Of a stretch of 64,000 nt of DNA, positions 46,142-57,890 are shown piece after piece. The stretch is from Dendrocalamus latiflorus (lineage: Eukaryota > Streptophyta > Magnoliopsida > Poales > Poaceae). The DNA lies in NCBI GenBank assembly GCA_017311315.1, contig CM029609.1, positions 39,554,744 to 39,618,743 of the forward strand. Direction: 5' to 3'. A program made the translations under genes and the position numbers. The notes below the pieces were generated by a model. It saw nothing but the letters and a program-made list of their open reading frames with translations, searched no databases and was not told where the DNA came from. Numbering within the stretch: position 1 is the first letter of the stretch; each line of letters opens with the position of its first letter.

Positions 46142-49100
46142 ATGGAGGGGGTGGAGGGTTTGGGTTCTTCGTGTTCGGCGGCGCCGCCGGCGCCGCAGAA
46201 GCAGCAGCAGCAGCAGATACGGGTGGTGCGGTGCCCCAGGTGCGAGAAGTTCTTGCCGGAGCTCCCCAACTACTCCGTCTACGTCTGCGGCGGATGCGGC
46301 GCCACTCTCCAAGGTTTCTTCTTCTTCTTTCCCCTGTTTCTTTTATCTTGCCTTGCACCTACCTATTCTGTACTTCTGTATTCTGTTCTGTTCTCGTTAG
46401 GCAGCTGGTTTTTGTTTATTTGTTACCTCTGCATTAGTGTTCGTGAATTGTTTATCTAAAACCAGGATTAATTTGTTCAACTTTGTTCCCTAATTTTTTG
46501 GTTAAATTCTAGACAAATGGATTTGCTCCCAGCTTTATTCAAAGCTACAAGGATTACTCTGTTCAATTTGTGCCGCATCTGGGTTATCTGGCCTTTTCCG
46601 TTTCCACCTTTTTTTTCCTGGGACGCAGATTTCTTTCACCTCATTTTGTCTGCTTTCCGGTTTGTAAAGATTCCATTTTTTAAAAGTTTTTTTGTTGGTT
46701 TCTTTAGCTTCAATTATTCGGGCAATTTTGATCTTTTTATTTCCATATTTTAATCTTTAGCTTCAATAAATCCTATTTTAAGAGGTAATGTTTTTTGCTT
46801 TCCATTTTGCAAAATGTTTGTTTTTTTCCCTTTTTTTCACTGCCTTTAACTTCGCGTTGATTTGGCATCATTCCTGCCTCTCATATCGTAGTGAAATTCA
46901 AAGAGGGATAACTTCCAATTTGGTGAACTCCAACTCAGTTTTGCTGCAATTTTGCAAAAGCGTTGTTTTTAACTAAGTTTATATCCGAAGCTTGCCTTCA
47001 AAGTTGCAACCAATACTTGAAGGTTCCTCGCAAAAAGAAAAAAAAACAATACTTGAAGGTGTACAACTTGTGGGCACTGTGTTTTCGTTTTCTTGTTTCC
47101 ATCTAAATGAGAAGGGTCGTTGTGTGGGATATTTACCTTGATTTTTAAGCTTCCAACTAGCTAATGTTAGGTTAGAAAATTCTGATGAGTCTAAACAAAT
47201 GTAATTTTTTTTAATAAAACTGCTTAAACATCCAGGTTGGATTTTTAAGTATGCATTTTCCTGGCTGAAGCAGCTGAACATATATCGTTCGTGAAATATT
47301 AATCATCATTCTGACAAGTCGTCTCATTTTTTTGTTTCCAAATTGGAAAAAGTTGAAACCCGTTGGTTTTTTAAGCTTAGTACTCTAATTATCGCATATT
47401 TCTTACAGTAGAGAAATGGCTGTAAGTTGTCACCAGTGCTGCAGAAAGGTTTCATTTTGTTTGAGACTTTGAGTCAGTCCCAAGCCTTTCGAAAACGAGG
47501 AAATAGAACCGGCCCCAATTATTTTAACAAGATCATTTTGTTCTGCTGGGTCCGTATTTCCACTTAAATTTCGCCTTTTGTCAATACTTTAGGGAGTGCC
47601 AAGTACATTTTCATAGTTTATTGCTACAGTTGCGCAATCTGGAGCCAAAAGGCAGTGTTTCTAGATTAGATTGTGCGGAAGTAGTAGTCTTAATTTGCAC
47701 ATTTTTTGAAGAATCCTCATTCGCAATACTATGATTTGGAAAGACTCCATTTCTGTCTTGTTTGTGCTGAATTGTACATCAAATTTGTAATATGTGAGTA
47801 TAGAACTAACTATTTTCTTCTCTGGGCAATTTTGCAGCAAAGAAGAATTCAGCATCTGAGACTTCAGATAAATCTGAAGGTGAACATGTGAAGTACCTTG
47901 AAGTGCTGGAGAGTTTACCAGAGAAGAAAGGAGCATCAGTTGAAGCCACTCTTCAGACTGTCGGAGAAGCAGATGCCAAAAGAGTCGAAGTTAGGACAGA
48001 AGAGAAATTAGTACCCAATAGAATGGTGGCTGTGCACAGCAATTCTGGATATAGCTGTAATGACAACCCAATTCCAAGAGAGCCAAGCACCTTGAAGTTT
48101 GAATCTGCACTTAGAGATGACAGAAGGGAAATTCGGGAGGCCAAGTACAGGCGCATTCGTAATGAGGAGAAAGGAGAAGCAAAGCAGCCAATGAGAGTAA
48201 GAGACAGATCTCCGAGGTCTCTGGTTGACAGCATTTCTCCTAATGCTTACCCTGGAGAAGGCCCTTCTGATTACCGTATGAAGTCGGGACTCCGACATGC
48301 CAACGGTGTGCATGCCGACAGGAGGAATTTGGATGGTCCTAGCAGAGTCAGTGGTCTTGAGAAAGATCGTGCTGAGCTTTTACAGATGCTTGATGATTTG
48401 AGGGACCAGGTACAGAGATCCTGCGAGATTGCTGACAAGCCAAGTGGAAGTACTTGTACAGATAGAGTGGCGGATGCCTCAGGTTCCTATAATCCTCATG
48501 AACGGTTGAGTCGGCTGCGGCATGGCTCACCTCAGTTGCAGCGGAACGGTTCTCAGCGCTCACCATCCTTGAATGGGCAAACTCCTGGCATTCCGAATGC
48601 ATATGCATCAGTGCCTGCACAGCAAGATCTTCATGGATATGGGGAGCCCATCACACACATGGGGGCTCCTAGCTATCCTGTTGGTTCATTTCCTTGGAGA
48701 AATTTTGACAATTATTTCTTTGGACAGTATGATCCTGACCCTCTCATCTCTTACCACCATGATGGATTCTACCATCAGCCTGCTTGTTCTTGCCTACACT
48801 GTTACCACCGTGAGTTCTTACCTGTTCAGGGGCCTCCACTGGGTTTCAACCATCACAGGGCGCCATATGTTATGAACAATCACGGGTTGTACCCTGTAGT
48901 CGGTCCCCTGATGTTTGGTGCACAGAATTACAATTCAAGGGGTATCAATGCTTCATTGCAGCGCAATCACATGAGGGCCACCCTGAGTAAGAAACCTGCA
49001 CAAACTTGTGAACCTATTGCATGTGGTGCCCCATTTACCATATGCTACAACTGCTATGAAGTGCTGCAACTTCCCAAGAAGTCTCTCTTGCTGGGGAAGG

Positions 49101-51378
49101 ATGAGTACAAGTTATGTTGCGGGTCATGCTCGCATGCAATTGTGGTTAAGCTTGATGGAAGCAGGCTTGATGTTGCAGCACCTTCACCAATTTCACACAT
49201 ATCTGCTGGAAGTAAAAATAGCTCAAATGATGGCCATGGAGGCAATGCGAATACTGCTACCGGCGAGAGACTGCTTCCGCTTTATAGTTTTTCTGCAGGA
49301 AGTCATGGCTCTCAAGAAAAAGATCTACCCTCAAATTCAAGCGAAGCCGAAAAAATGAAAGGTATATCATCATCATCTAGTATTTCTGAGGATGAGAATA
49401 GCCCTGAAAGATCTAATTCACAGACGGACACCCCTGGGTCTAGGGATCTTCCTCCTGAAGCTGAAGTGGTTACCCGTGTTCCGAGTTTACCTCTTCGCGA
49501 TCATTTTGGATATTCGCCATCGGAGATGGTGGTTGATGGGTTAGGAAAAGGAAGCAGCAGTACCCGGTCTGAACATGAGAAGGCTGTATTACCTGAAAGT
49601 TTCAAGCAGAACATTGTAAAAGATGTACCTATGGCGAGTGTGATGGACCTGTCAGATGATGAGTACGATGGTCCTGAACACAGTCAACATCCAGGAGATG
49701 TGGCGCAATATGTAGATCACCCTAGGGCCATGAAAATGGGTGATTCATTTTTCACCAATCTCATAAAGAAGAGTTTTAAAATTAACAACGGAATGGGCAA
49801 TGGCAGAGCAAAGGTATTCATTAATGGCTATCCCATGTCTGATCGTGCTGTCAGGAAGGCTGAGAAGATAGCTGGACCAATCTATCCTGGCGAATACTGG
49901 TAAATTCCACCTTCTGTATGCATTTGAGTCTCTTCACTTATATTGCTGTTGTGTTATAATATACAACATTCAGCATTGTTGACACTTGACATTTCGTTCT
50001 TGTATCCTATTGCTTAGGTATGATTACTGTGCCGGGTTCTGGGGTGTAATGGGACAATCCTGCCTTGGCATGATACCTGTAAGAGAAGTTATATTGTGGT
50101 TAATATGTCGAGTTACCCTGTCATATCCTGATCAAAGCTTTTAAACTGGATCTCCATGTTGCAGCCATACATTCCGGAACTTAATTATCCTATGCCCAAG
50201 AACTGCGCTGGTGGAAATACAGGTGTGTTTGTCAATGGGAGGGAACTTCACCAGAAGGATTTGGATTTACTCGTGGGTCGAGGACTCCCAGATTCTCCTG
50301 GTAGATCATATAGAGTTGAGATTTCTGGTAAAGTGTATGATGAAGTCTCTGGTGAAGAGCTTTATTGCCTTGGCAAGCTTGCACCAACGTAAGTAACTTA
50401 TACTGACTTTAAATTCTTCGAATTCACTTCACAATCAGAAGTTCTCATGAACAATGTTAAAATGTCTTGCACTGCTATTGTTCCATGTGGCATGCTCATG
50501 CTCATTTAGCAAGCTGTGGTAGCTATGACGTACATATCAAGCACTTTGTTGTTATTACGATTATGTCAGAGCTGTTGTCAGAAAAATCTTTATTCTGTTA
50601 ATTTGATAGACTGAAATACTGTAGTATGTGTGGTGTTCGTCATCAGCTTTTATGATATAGCAAAATATAGAAGCAAGAAGCTTCATAAATTGTGGAAAAT
50701 CCTTGTTTTGAAAAGTATTGTGAAAAGTGCAGTTATCTTGTATCGCACAAATACATTTCTGAAATTAAGTGGTAGTTGACGTGGCAGCACACGCCATTTC
50801 CCATTTGCATGCTTGTTGGAGAAAGCTCTTACATCATATAGGTTGAGACGAAGCATAGGGATCCTTTGATGTTGCCACCTCTTTGAATTTAGTCCTGCTG
50901 TAGTCCATAGATATGCTTAAGATAGTAAAAAAATGTCAAGATCAGGCCTCTTTGCAGATAGATTGTAGGTCTTTTGATTGAATGTTTCCCTCCCGCTTCA
51001 TTATAACTCTCTTATACATATCATAGATATATCTGGCATACTAACTACTGATTGTAACGTGGGAGCATTGATGTAGATGCTGTGAGTCTATGATTATTCA
51101 ATTTAAAAGAATGAACTTTTTTTGTTAGGATCATCGCAAAAACCAAAAAGGCTGTTAGGATAAGTTTCTGTGCCACGTTGAGATCTTTCTTGTGCTTTTA
51201 TCATACGCGGAATCCTATTTCCATGTTCGAAATTCTAGGTCACTGCTATAGATATGTGCCTTGGGCTGTGGATTTATTTGTTTGATACCTGAGGTTGTAC
51301 TGACAATTGATCTACGCAAACAGTGTCGAGAAGATGAAGCGCGGGTTCGGGATGCGAGCACCAAGGATCATCCACTGA
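46142..51378 (+). CDS. EDR4-like: Protein ENHANCED DISEASE RESISTANCE 4-like (zinc-ribbon, DUF3133)
   Basis: Exons 46,142-46,313, 47,838-49,899, 50,018-50,078, 50,165-50,388 and 51,324-51,378; all introns are GT-AG and phases join cleanly to 857 residues. An N-terminal zinc ribbon (Cys31, Cys34, Cys49, Cys52; VRCPRCEKFLPELPNYSVYV) is split from the rest by a 1.5-kb first intron. A helical LEKDRAELLQMLDDLRDQV segment lies near residue 230. A second Cys pair set, Cys460/Cys463 and Cys485/Cys488, forms the DUF3133 zinc-ribbon-like domain. A Ser-rich stretch follows near 520-590. The C-terminal conserved block runs from FINGYPMSDRAVRKAEKIAG through YDYCAGFWGVMG and VFVNGRELHQKDLDLL to GFGMRAPRIIH. 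Arabidopsis EDR4 acts with EDR1 and clathrin heavy chain and dampens powdery-mildew resistance. A similar role here is inference. The start is the first ATG in frame with the ribbon. Confidence 0.93.
46314..47837 (+). other. First intron of the EDR4-like gene
   Basis: 1,524 bp, donor CAAG/GTTTCT and acceptor TTTTGCAG. Strongly T-rich in the first 600 bp. No nested gene recognised. It separates the N-terminal zinc ribbon from the main exon. Confidence 0.85.
50389..51323 (+). other. Fourth intron of the EDR4-like gene
   Basis: 935 bp, donor AC/GTAAGT and acceptor CAAACAG. It leaves a last coding exon of only 55 bp, whose residues VEKMKRGFGMR fit the family C-terminus, which supports the junction. 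Confidence 0.85.
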
Positions 51379-51803
51379 AAGTGGGGTCAAAACTGGCCCT
51401 CATTGCACTACAACCACAGAGGTTCTTGGAGGCAGTCAATCGAGTCGATGAGCCACCTGTAGAATTCCAGATCGTTTTCGAAGTTCTGGTTCTCCTCTGT
51501 AGATGCTAGCAGTGTGTCATGCTTGCCTGCTTGTTGCTGTGCTGCCTCACTTGACTGAGCTCTGATGTAATTTGTGATGGCCTCGAGCAGGTGGCTGTCT
51601 GAAAATTTTATCCAATGGAAGTTTTGCGTTGTGTGGCTTTGGTTGTTTTTAATTACAAAGGAGGACGCGCACTTACGGACATCACACCACACGCATATAC
51701 ATACGTGTGCTTGACTTACACGCATGCTAGGTATTAATTTTCCAACGGATGGCCGAAATGGCAGAAGGCCTATTGGGCCAGCGTAGTCAGACCCATTCCA
51801 TCG
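51379..51803 (+). other. 3'UTR and downstream flank of the EDR4-like gene
   Basis: Contains GATGTAATTTGTGATGG (near 51,564), a plausible plant polyadenylation context. The MULE2 target site follows at 51,794-51,803. Confidence 0.5.
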
Positions 51804-52060
51804 GAAATTTTTGTACGGATAACCTTTTTTTATTCGGAAATACAGAAATATACCCGCGGAAATTTTTTTTACAAAAATAGCCTCCAGTCGCCCAATGAGG
51901 GGAGCGACTAGAGCATTTCGCCCACCCGGGAAGTGACATTTAAAGAATCTGCGAACCGTTGGGCGAATCAGCGCTGTCGCCTGCACGTTAAGCGACTTAA
52001 TTTAAGTCGCTGTACGGTTGGGCGACTGCATTGCAGTCGCCCAACGCTAGGGCGACATGG
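51804..52060 (+). repeat. Left TIR and GCGACT-rich subterminal zone of MULE2
   Basis: After about 130 bp of TIR come repeated GCGACT/AGTCGC words in both orientations (e.g. 51,906, 52,001, 52,021, 52,035), ending in a 15-base G run at 52,059-52,073. The right end has the same words (57,899-58,060). They are likely transposase-binding sites (inference). Confidence 0.8.
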
Positions 52061-52146
52061 GGGGGGGGGGGGGTTAAGGCGGCCTGCCCAGCCGGCTCCC
52101 ACTACCAACCACCTTTTTCACTCATTCAGCAAACACATTCAGCGCA

Positions 52147-52308
52147 CAGAGAAGAGGAAGAAGGAAAAGAAACAAGGGGGAGAAGAGAGGAAGGAGGGGA
52201 AGAAGAGGAGAAGGAGAGGAAGGAGGGGAAGAAGAGAAGGAGAGGAGGTGAGGGAGGAAGGAGGGGAAGAAGAGGAGAGGAGGAGGTGAGGGAGGAAGGA
52301 GGGGAAGA
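52147..52308 (+). repeat. Polypurine (GA-rich) tract in the MULE2 transposase leader
   Basis: About 160 bases almost entirely A and G, with a repeating GAGGAAGGAGGGGAAGAAGA unit. It lies just upstream of the 5'UTR intron. Charged low-complexity frames across it are artefacts. Confidence 0.9.
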
Positions 52309-52333
52309 AACTATTCCATCAATTTGGATTCAG

Positions 52334-52566
52334 GTATTTTTTTGGATTATGTTGTATTTGCATTATTATTTATATGAAATGTTGGTGTTAATAAAAATTA
52401 TAGATGTAGAATTATTAGTTGTTAGTATGGAAATATTATTGTAGAAAAGGTTTGGTATGCAATTTGTAGTATGGTAGTATAGAAATTTTAGCAAAGTTTG
52501 TGGTATAGGAAGTTTAGTATTGTGCGATATTATTTGACATGTCACAAAATTGAAATATATATGCAG
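52334..52566 (+). other. Predicted 5'UTR intron of the MULE2 transposase gene
   Basis: Donor GATTCAG/GTATTTTT at 52,333/52,334 and acceptor ATATATGCAG ending at 52,566; the start codon follows at 52,580. Same arrangement as in MULE1. Confidence 0.6.
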
Positions 52567-52579
52567 ACCGACATCATCA

Positions 52580-55222
52580 ATGTCCACTACATTGAGAGTG
52601 TATTACGGAGCTGGAACCATTCGTGAAGGTCCGAATGGTGTGGATTTGAGCGATTTTCCGCAAGTCACTCTCGTACTTCCAGATGACGAGAATGCTCGAA
52701 TGGGAGATGTGCAGCTTTGGCTGACCCGGAGTTTTTCGTTGAACCCCAAGGTGTACATCGTCGTCGTGCAAGGGCTTTGGAGCCGGTCTCCCACGGACAT
52801 CAGATGGGAGTTGAAGACATTGGTGCGCTCTGCCACATGGAAGGGTTTTGTGCTAGGGTGCCGACGTCGTGGATACGAGTGTGTGCTGCTTGTGCAACCG
52901 TGCTCAGTACAAGCAGCTGAGGAAGCTCATGCAACAGCCGTTGTTGTGGGAGGTGCTAGCAGCTCGGGCGGGCCGCATGTTGGCGGACATGATGAAGTTG
53001 CTCGTCATGAAGCCGATGCGGTACATGAAGGAGAGGTACAGCCGTCAAGCCATAGAGAGCCAACTGGGCAAGCCGATGAAGGAGAGTATAATGAGTACAT
53101 TGTGCAGCAGATGGACTCTGATGACGAGAGGGCATGGGATGAAGAGGAAGCTGTAGAGGACGACGACGAGGACAGTTCCGATGAGGATGAAGTTCCTATC
53201 CCCAAGGAATGGAACCGGTTTAATGCGGACGGTCTTTCCGCACATGATGAGCATGAATCACAATGGGAGTACCATGAGACAGAGGTTCGGTTGCATGCTA
53301 TGTTTGCTGACAAGGAAGCGTTGCAGGATGCCATCAAGCTTTGGGCCCTTTCAATGCAGCGGACATTTCGCGTCGTCAAATCAAGCCAGGAGCAGTACAC
53401 TGTGAAGTGCGAGCAGACTGGTTGCCCTTGGCGGGTGCACGCCCGTAAACCTAAGTATGAGACTCATTGGATTGTGTCCAAGGTTGAGCCGCACTCCTGC
53501 ATTCTAAACACTGTCTTGGCGAGACATCGTAACCTGACATCCGGATTTATAGCCAATCTCATGTATGGGGAGATAGTGCAGAAGAAGGACATGGCAGCCA
53601 CGCATATTGTGGTAGCTATTGAGAATAAATTCAAGTATAAGATTAGCTACGCGAAGGCGTGGCGTGCCAAGCAAAAGGCGTTGGAAAAACGTTTTGGCAC
53701 TTTCGAGGCGGCGTACGACAACCTTCCTCGTATGCTTAATGTCCTACAGGAAAGGAACCCGGGCACGTATATCGCCCTCCACGAGAAGCCGTCCATAAGT
53801 CCGCCAGGGTATGCGGTGTTGCAGAGAGCAATGTTTGCATTTGGTGCTAGCATCGAAGCATTCAGGCACATGCTGCCAGTGATATCAATTGACGGGACCT
53901 TCTTGACAGGCAAATACAAGGGGCATATCCTGACGGCCATAGGCGTTGACTGTAACAATCAAATATTGCCGCTGGCCATTGCATTTGTGGAGAGTGAGAA
54001 TTACGAGAGCTGGCTGTGGTTTCTCCGACATGTGAGGGCTGGAGTTGTAGCCACTCGGCCTGGTGTGTGCGTAATCCATGATTGCCACGCCGGTATTATC
54101 AAGGCAATAAGAAAACTTCAAGAAGACCCCGAGTAGCCATTTCCTTGGCCGGACATGAGGAACCGGTGGTGCAGTCGTCACTTAGGGGCAAACTTTTTTA
54201 AGCAATTCCCTAAACAATCTTTGATGAAGCTATTCAATAGGCTGGCTAGGCAAAACCAACAGAGAAAATTTGATGCTTTGTGGAGGTTGTTGGATGAGCA
54301 CACTAGGAAGAACGTCGAAGAGAGGAGCAAGGAGCCGGTCACTCCTGGGGCGGCACAACCACAATGCTTGCCACCAATCGATGCGCCTAACCCAAGTGGT
54401 CCAAGAAGAAGGAGCTCACGAAACATCAGGTGCTTCGCGCAGTGGATAGAGGGGGAACCGTTGGAGAAGTGGTCGCTGTTGCACGACACGGATGGCGCAA
54501 GGTACGGAATAATGACAACTAACCTTGCCGAGGTGTACAATTGGGTTCTAAGGGGTCTCCGTTCTCAGCCCCTTGTCGCCATCATGGAAGGTGTTCTTCA
54601 CAGCACAATCCGGTACTTCAGGGAGAGGCACGCGAGTGCTGCACTTCATGCGGCCAATCCCGGAGCTCTGTATTCGGCAAAAATTACTGCGTACATGGAG
54701 ATGAAGGCACAAAAGGGTCAGTTGCACACAGTGCAGGTCATGGGCAACAGGGAGCATCGTTTCGAGGTGATACTCCGTGATAGAGCCGGATTTGGGACGG
54801 CTCGTTCACTTGTTACCCACGAGGTATGTCTTGGAGATCATGGAAATGAACCTAGCTGCACGTGCAACAAGCTTAAGTTGTTACACAAACCATGCTCTCA
54901 TGTCCTCGCTGCATGCGGGACCGTGGGTATGGATCCTTCGAACTTCATGTCCGAGTTCTTCTTTAAGGGGAGGGTACTGCAGGCTTGGTGTGGGGAGCTC
55001 CGAGGGTTCAGGGTGGTGGGAAACTTCGCCACTTTGAACATTGCATCGAGGACCTGGGTTCCGGATGTTAACATGTTGAAGGGTGGGAAGGGTCGGCGAC
55101 AGAGCCGACGTATTAGGAATGACATGGATGAATCACAAGCTGGAACACCGGGTGCACGTTGTGGTCGATGCGGTCAGGAGGGGCACACAGCTAGACGATG
55201 CAATGCATGTCCTGATCAGTAG
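52580..55222 (+). pseudogene. mudrA-like: MURA-type transposase of MULE2, one in-frame stop
   Basis: From ATG 52,580 a single frame covers 880 codons and is broken only by TAG at 54,134 (codon 519; between LQEDPE and PFPWPDMRNRWC). Order: N-terminal region (VYYGAGTIREG), long acidic linker (EDDDEDSSDEDE), MuDR-type N-terminal domain (LHAMFADKEALQDAIKLWA), DDE transposase with Asp438 (IDGTF), Asp501 (VIHDCHAG) and Glu651 (LAEVYNW), SWIM finger (CTCNKLKLLHKPCSH, near 759) and an intact C-terminal zinc knuckle (CGRCGQEGHTARRC). It is related to, but clearly diverged from, the MULE1 protein. No frameshift is visible, so the copy is recently dead or the stop is a sequence error. Confidence 0.9.
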
Positions 55223-55407
55223 TTACATGACTTTTCTGTAATGTAGTTGGTTATGTACTTATTTAGTACATGTATTTGCTGTTTGTTAAAATGAGATACT
55301 TTTGTGGCTCGTGCACAAGACAATGAATTCATGACATGCTTAACAACATTGCACATTATTTCGATCGACCCTCGTACATACTACGGTACAACCATACACA
55401 TCGTTGC
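55223..55407. other. Convergent 3' spacer between transposase and antisense GRF gene
   Basis: 185 bp separate the two stop codons. The two genes converge here, so overlapping transcripts are possible. Confidence 0.5.
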
Positions 55408-56020
55408 TTATATGCCAAATGAGCCTCGTGGCACCCACATGGAGAACTGCTGAAGTGGACGCCTCGGACGGGGCTGGCCATCGTGGTAGTGGCACGCACA
55501 TATGCAACTTGGGTTTGCACAGTAACATGTCGGATCGTACGAGCTTTCTATGTTGACAACCTCCGCGTTTCCCCTCTCGCGTTGCATCTGTTGGCGGAGG
55601 TCATTGTTCTCCTCATTGAGAGTCTCCATTCGGTACTCCAAGTCCATTATTCGGTCCCATAAAGTACCCACATAACGGTCAATATACCGTTCATGAGGAG
55701 GGTCGATCCAGTGGGAGAAGTTGCATTTCCCCATCTGCGAAAAAGGACAGTAAACATGGAGGGTCCATAAGCAATAACAAAAATGTACTATTAGTAATTT
55801 GTACCCCGGAGCGTGGGCATCGGAAGAAACGGCGCCCGCCATCGTTCGGCCCTTCCAGGACCTGCACGACCACGTACTCATTGTGTCTGCATTTCGGCCA
55901 CGCTGGTTGCGCACGCCGGCTTGGTATCAAGCAGTACTGTGGACCGAACATCTCCCTCCTTTCCAAGGGAAGGTCTTCCTTCGGTGACCCATATCCGACT
56001 GGCCCCTCATCTTCCGCCAT
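55408..56020 (-). CDS. GRF-type zinc-finger / coiled-coil protein, antisense in MULE2, intact
   Basis: Two exons on the minus strand: 56,020-55,805 and 55,734-55,408. The intron has donor GTACAA and acceptor TTCGCAG, phase 0. It gives 180 residues without stops. The GRF-like finger spans the intron: PKCRHNEYVVVQVLEG, then GRRFFRCPRSG, then KCNFSHWIDPP. A helix with LEYRMETLNEENNDLRQQM, likely a coiled coil, follows, then a Cys-rich CYCANPSCICACHYH stretch that might bind metal. GRF fingers are nucleic-acid-binding modules in other proteins; the role of this transposon version is unknown. The start is the second of two close Met codons (MAEDEG) because it fits the family length better; MVEHTMAEDEG is the alternative. 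Confidence 0.75.
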
Positions 56021-56119
56021 GGTATGTTCCACCACGAAATAGAAGGTACTTCTTTGTTCGATTTACAGGGTTTTCTGGCTACAACTTCATGGGACCTCAA
56101 CCGTGCTATTTATATCGAA

Positions 56120-56275
56120 TGGCGGGACAAAAGAGGGCTGTTTTGCCCAGAGACATGACAACATCCCTCAGCTTTACTCGGTGAGATGACAACACATGCC
56201 AGCTTTACGCAGTGATATAACAAAACGGGGCAGCTTTGCTCAGTCAGATTACAACACATGCCAGCTAAACTGCCT
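56120..56275. repeat. Decayed 31-bp minisatellite in MULE2
   Basis: About five copies of the unit expanded in MULE1 (GACAAAACGGGGCAGCTTTGC). Its presence between accessory genes in both elements marks a shared ancestral module. Confidence 0.85.
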
Positions 56276-56283
56276 AAATAAAG

Positions 56284-56735
56284 GCACGATCTGAAAAGCC
56301 TTCATAGGGATATTTATTGCTACACTGGAATCCTGAGGATAATCCAGGCCTATCGCTCCAGAAACCAACAAAATAGGGGCGTAGGCTGTAGCCTTTACAG
56401 TGAGTGTTCACGTCATAGGCCTGTATCCTTTCCAGTGAGTTTTCATGTCACCTTAGCTTGTTGTTTCAGAAATTATGATTACTGGCCTCTGAGAAGGCAA
56501 TGTTGTAGCACTTATTTCCTGCAAACGACTGAAAAGGCTACGTTGTACCAGATACATTGAATGGTCCAACCTCTGAAAAGGCTACGAACTATGAATTTAT
56601 TACGAGGCTACATGCTCTGAAAAGCCTACATAGGGACATTTATTGCACCAGATCCTGAAAAAGCGAAAAGATTCGCATGTTGTCCTCTCCATGGACTATG
56701 CCCACTGCACCAGATAACCTGCCTACATAAAGGCC
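56284..56735. repeat. Dispersed short repeats between minisatellite and sense GRF gene
   Basis: CTGAAAAGCC(T/A)(T/A)CATAGGGA followed by TATTTATTGC occurs at about 56,291 and 56,624, and GAAAAGGCTAC-like words recur in between (also as GTAGCCTTTAC and TATCCTTTCCAG inverse-like forms). No coding sequence. Confidence 0.6.
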
Positions 56736-56793
56736 TCCTATGTCTTCCATACTACATCTCCTCCTCAAGCCATCACAATACTACTACACAACA

Positions 56794-57403
56794 ATGTCTT
56801 CCTGGAGGTCCGACCCATTTGGAGTGCCGGAGTGGCATGAGCGCCCGAAGTGCCATTGCGGCTTTAGGACCTTGTTGGGAGTCTGCACGGATCGAGTACA
56901 ACGAGCCAACTACGGCCGTAGGTTCTTCAAGTGTCCAGACCTGGATGACGACTTCGTGGTAACAACGACAACTAAATTATTTATTTTTTGTTATCGTTTT
57001 TCAACTTGATCCATGACATCTACCACGCCACACATAGCCTTGCAAGTTCATCGAATGGGTGGATCGGGTGCCGCCGGCATGGCCACAGAACCGGGCAGTG
57101 GAGGTGGAAAACAAAGGACAATAATTTGTCAAGATGACTCAGGCTCGCGAGGTGGAACGACAGATGCAGCTTGAGCAAGAGCGCCGCGTGAGGGTGGACC
57201 AAAACCGTCTGAAGGGCAAGGAGGATGAGCTGCAAAGGAGGCGGGAGCAGTTAAGTCTGCGTGAAGCAGCCATCAAGCGTCAGGAGGAAGAGCTTCAAGC
57301 TCGTGAGGCGGCTCTCAAGACCAAGAGTGACCGGAACAAGGATGCAGCGAAGCCATCTTCAAGGCGCGATAAAAAGGGGAAACAACCACGCTACACCCAG
57401 TAG
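56794..57403 (+). pseudogene. Second GRF-type zinc-finger / coiled-coil gene of MULE2, early stop
   Basis: Exon 1 56,794-56,958 and exon 2 57,038-57,403, with donor GTG/GTAACA, acceptor CACATAG and phase 0. The finger reads PKCHCGFRTLLGVCTD, then GRRFFKCPDLDDDF, then PCKFIEWVDRVPP across the junction. An in-frame TAA at 57,122-57,124 would end the protein at 83 residues. The same frame beyond it encodes a coiled coil (REVERQMQLEQERRVRVDQ) and a basic end (RRDKKGKQPRYTQ) that closely resembles the GKWPRSTQ end of the MULE1 GRF protein. The long form was therefore ancestral, and this is probably a damaged copy, though the short finger-only form could still be made. Confidence 0.75.
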
Positions 57404-57890
57404 ACAAAATGTAATAGACCTAGCAAGTTATATTCCCTAAGGCATGTTAGGACTAGTGGTGGAGTTCTGAACATTACAAGTACATGGTTCCACACATTAC
57501 TAATAGTACTGTCGGAGTTGCTCTTAGTCGCATATCATGCTATATGTTATGCATGTAATAACAATGTACGCGGCATGTTATTATGAAGTTTATTTCTATT
57601 GACATAAGCTTATATTATCTAGCATGTTCGCATTAAATGATTCAGATAGCAAGTCATACCGGTTCTCTCCGTAAACTATTTCTCAGCAACATCAAAATAT
57701 CACTTACCACTCTATGTATCTATCGTTCTACGGCCAATCATTCTTATAAAAAATTTGGAATTTTTTTTGTGCACCTACAACATACAGTGCACATAAACTT
57801 TTATTACAACTATACCGGATTTTTTCTCTGTTTCAAACTACAAAATTGCCAAAACTCTACAAAAATCAGGGGGACTGAATGAAGTCACCT
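57404..57890 (+). other. 3' module of the GRF gene and single subterminal repeat copy
   Basis: At 57,538-57,598 a block (GCTATATGTTATGCATGTAAT, then TGTACGCGGCATGTTA, then ATTATGAAGTTTAT) matches MULE1 23,840-23,910 almost exactly. At 57,700-57,880 a copy of the MULE1 208-bp repeat unit follows. Confidence 0.75.

Noticed and set aside
45673..46358. Minus-strand frames of 198 and 176 codons opposite the EDR4-like 5' end
   Set aside because: They are antisense shadows of GC-rich leader and first exon. Composition explains them.
52031..52444. 118- and 137-codon charged, low-complexity frames
   Set aside because: They translate the polypurine tract and G run in the MULE2 leader.
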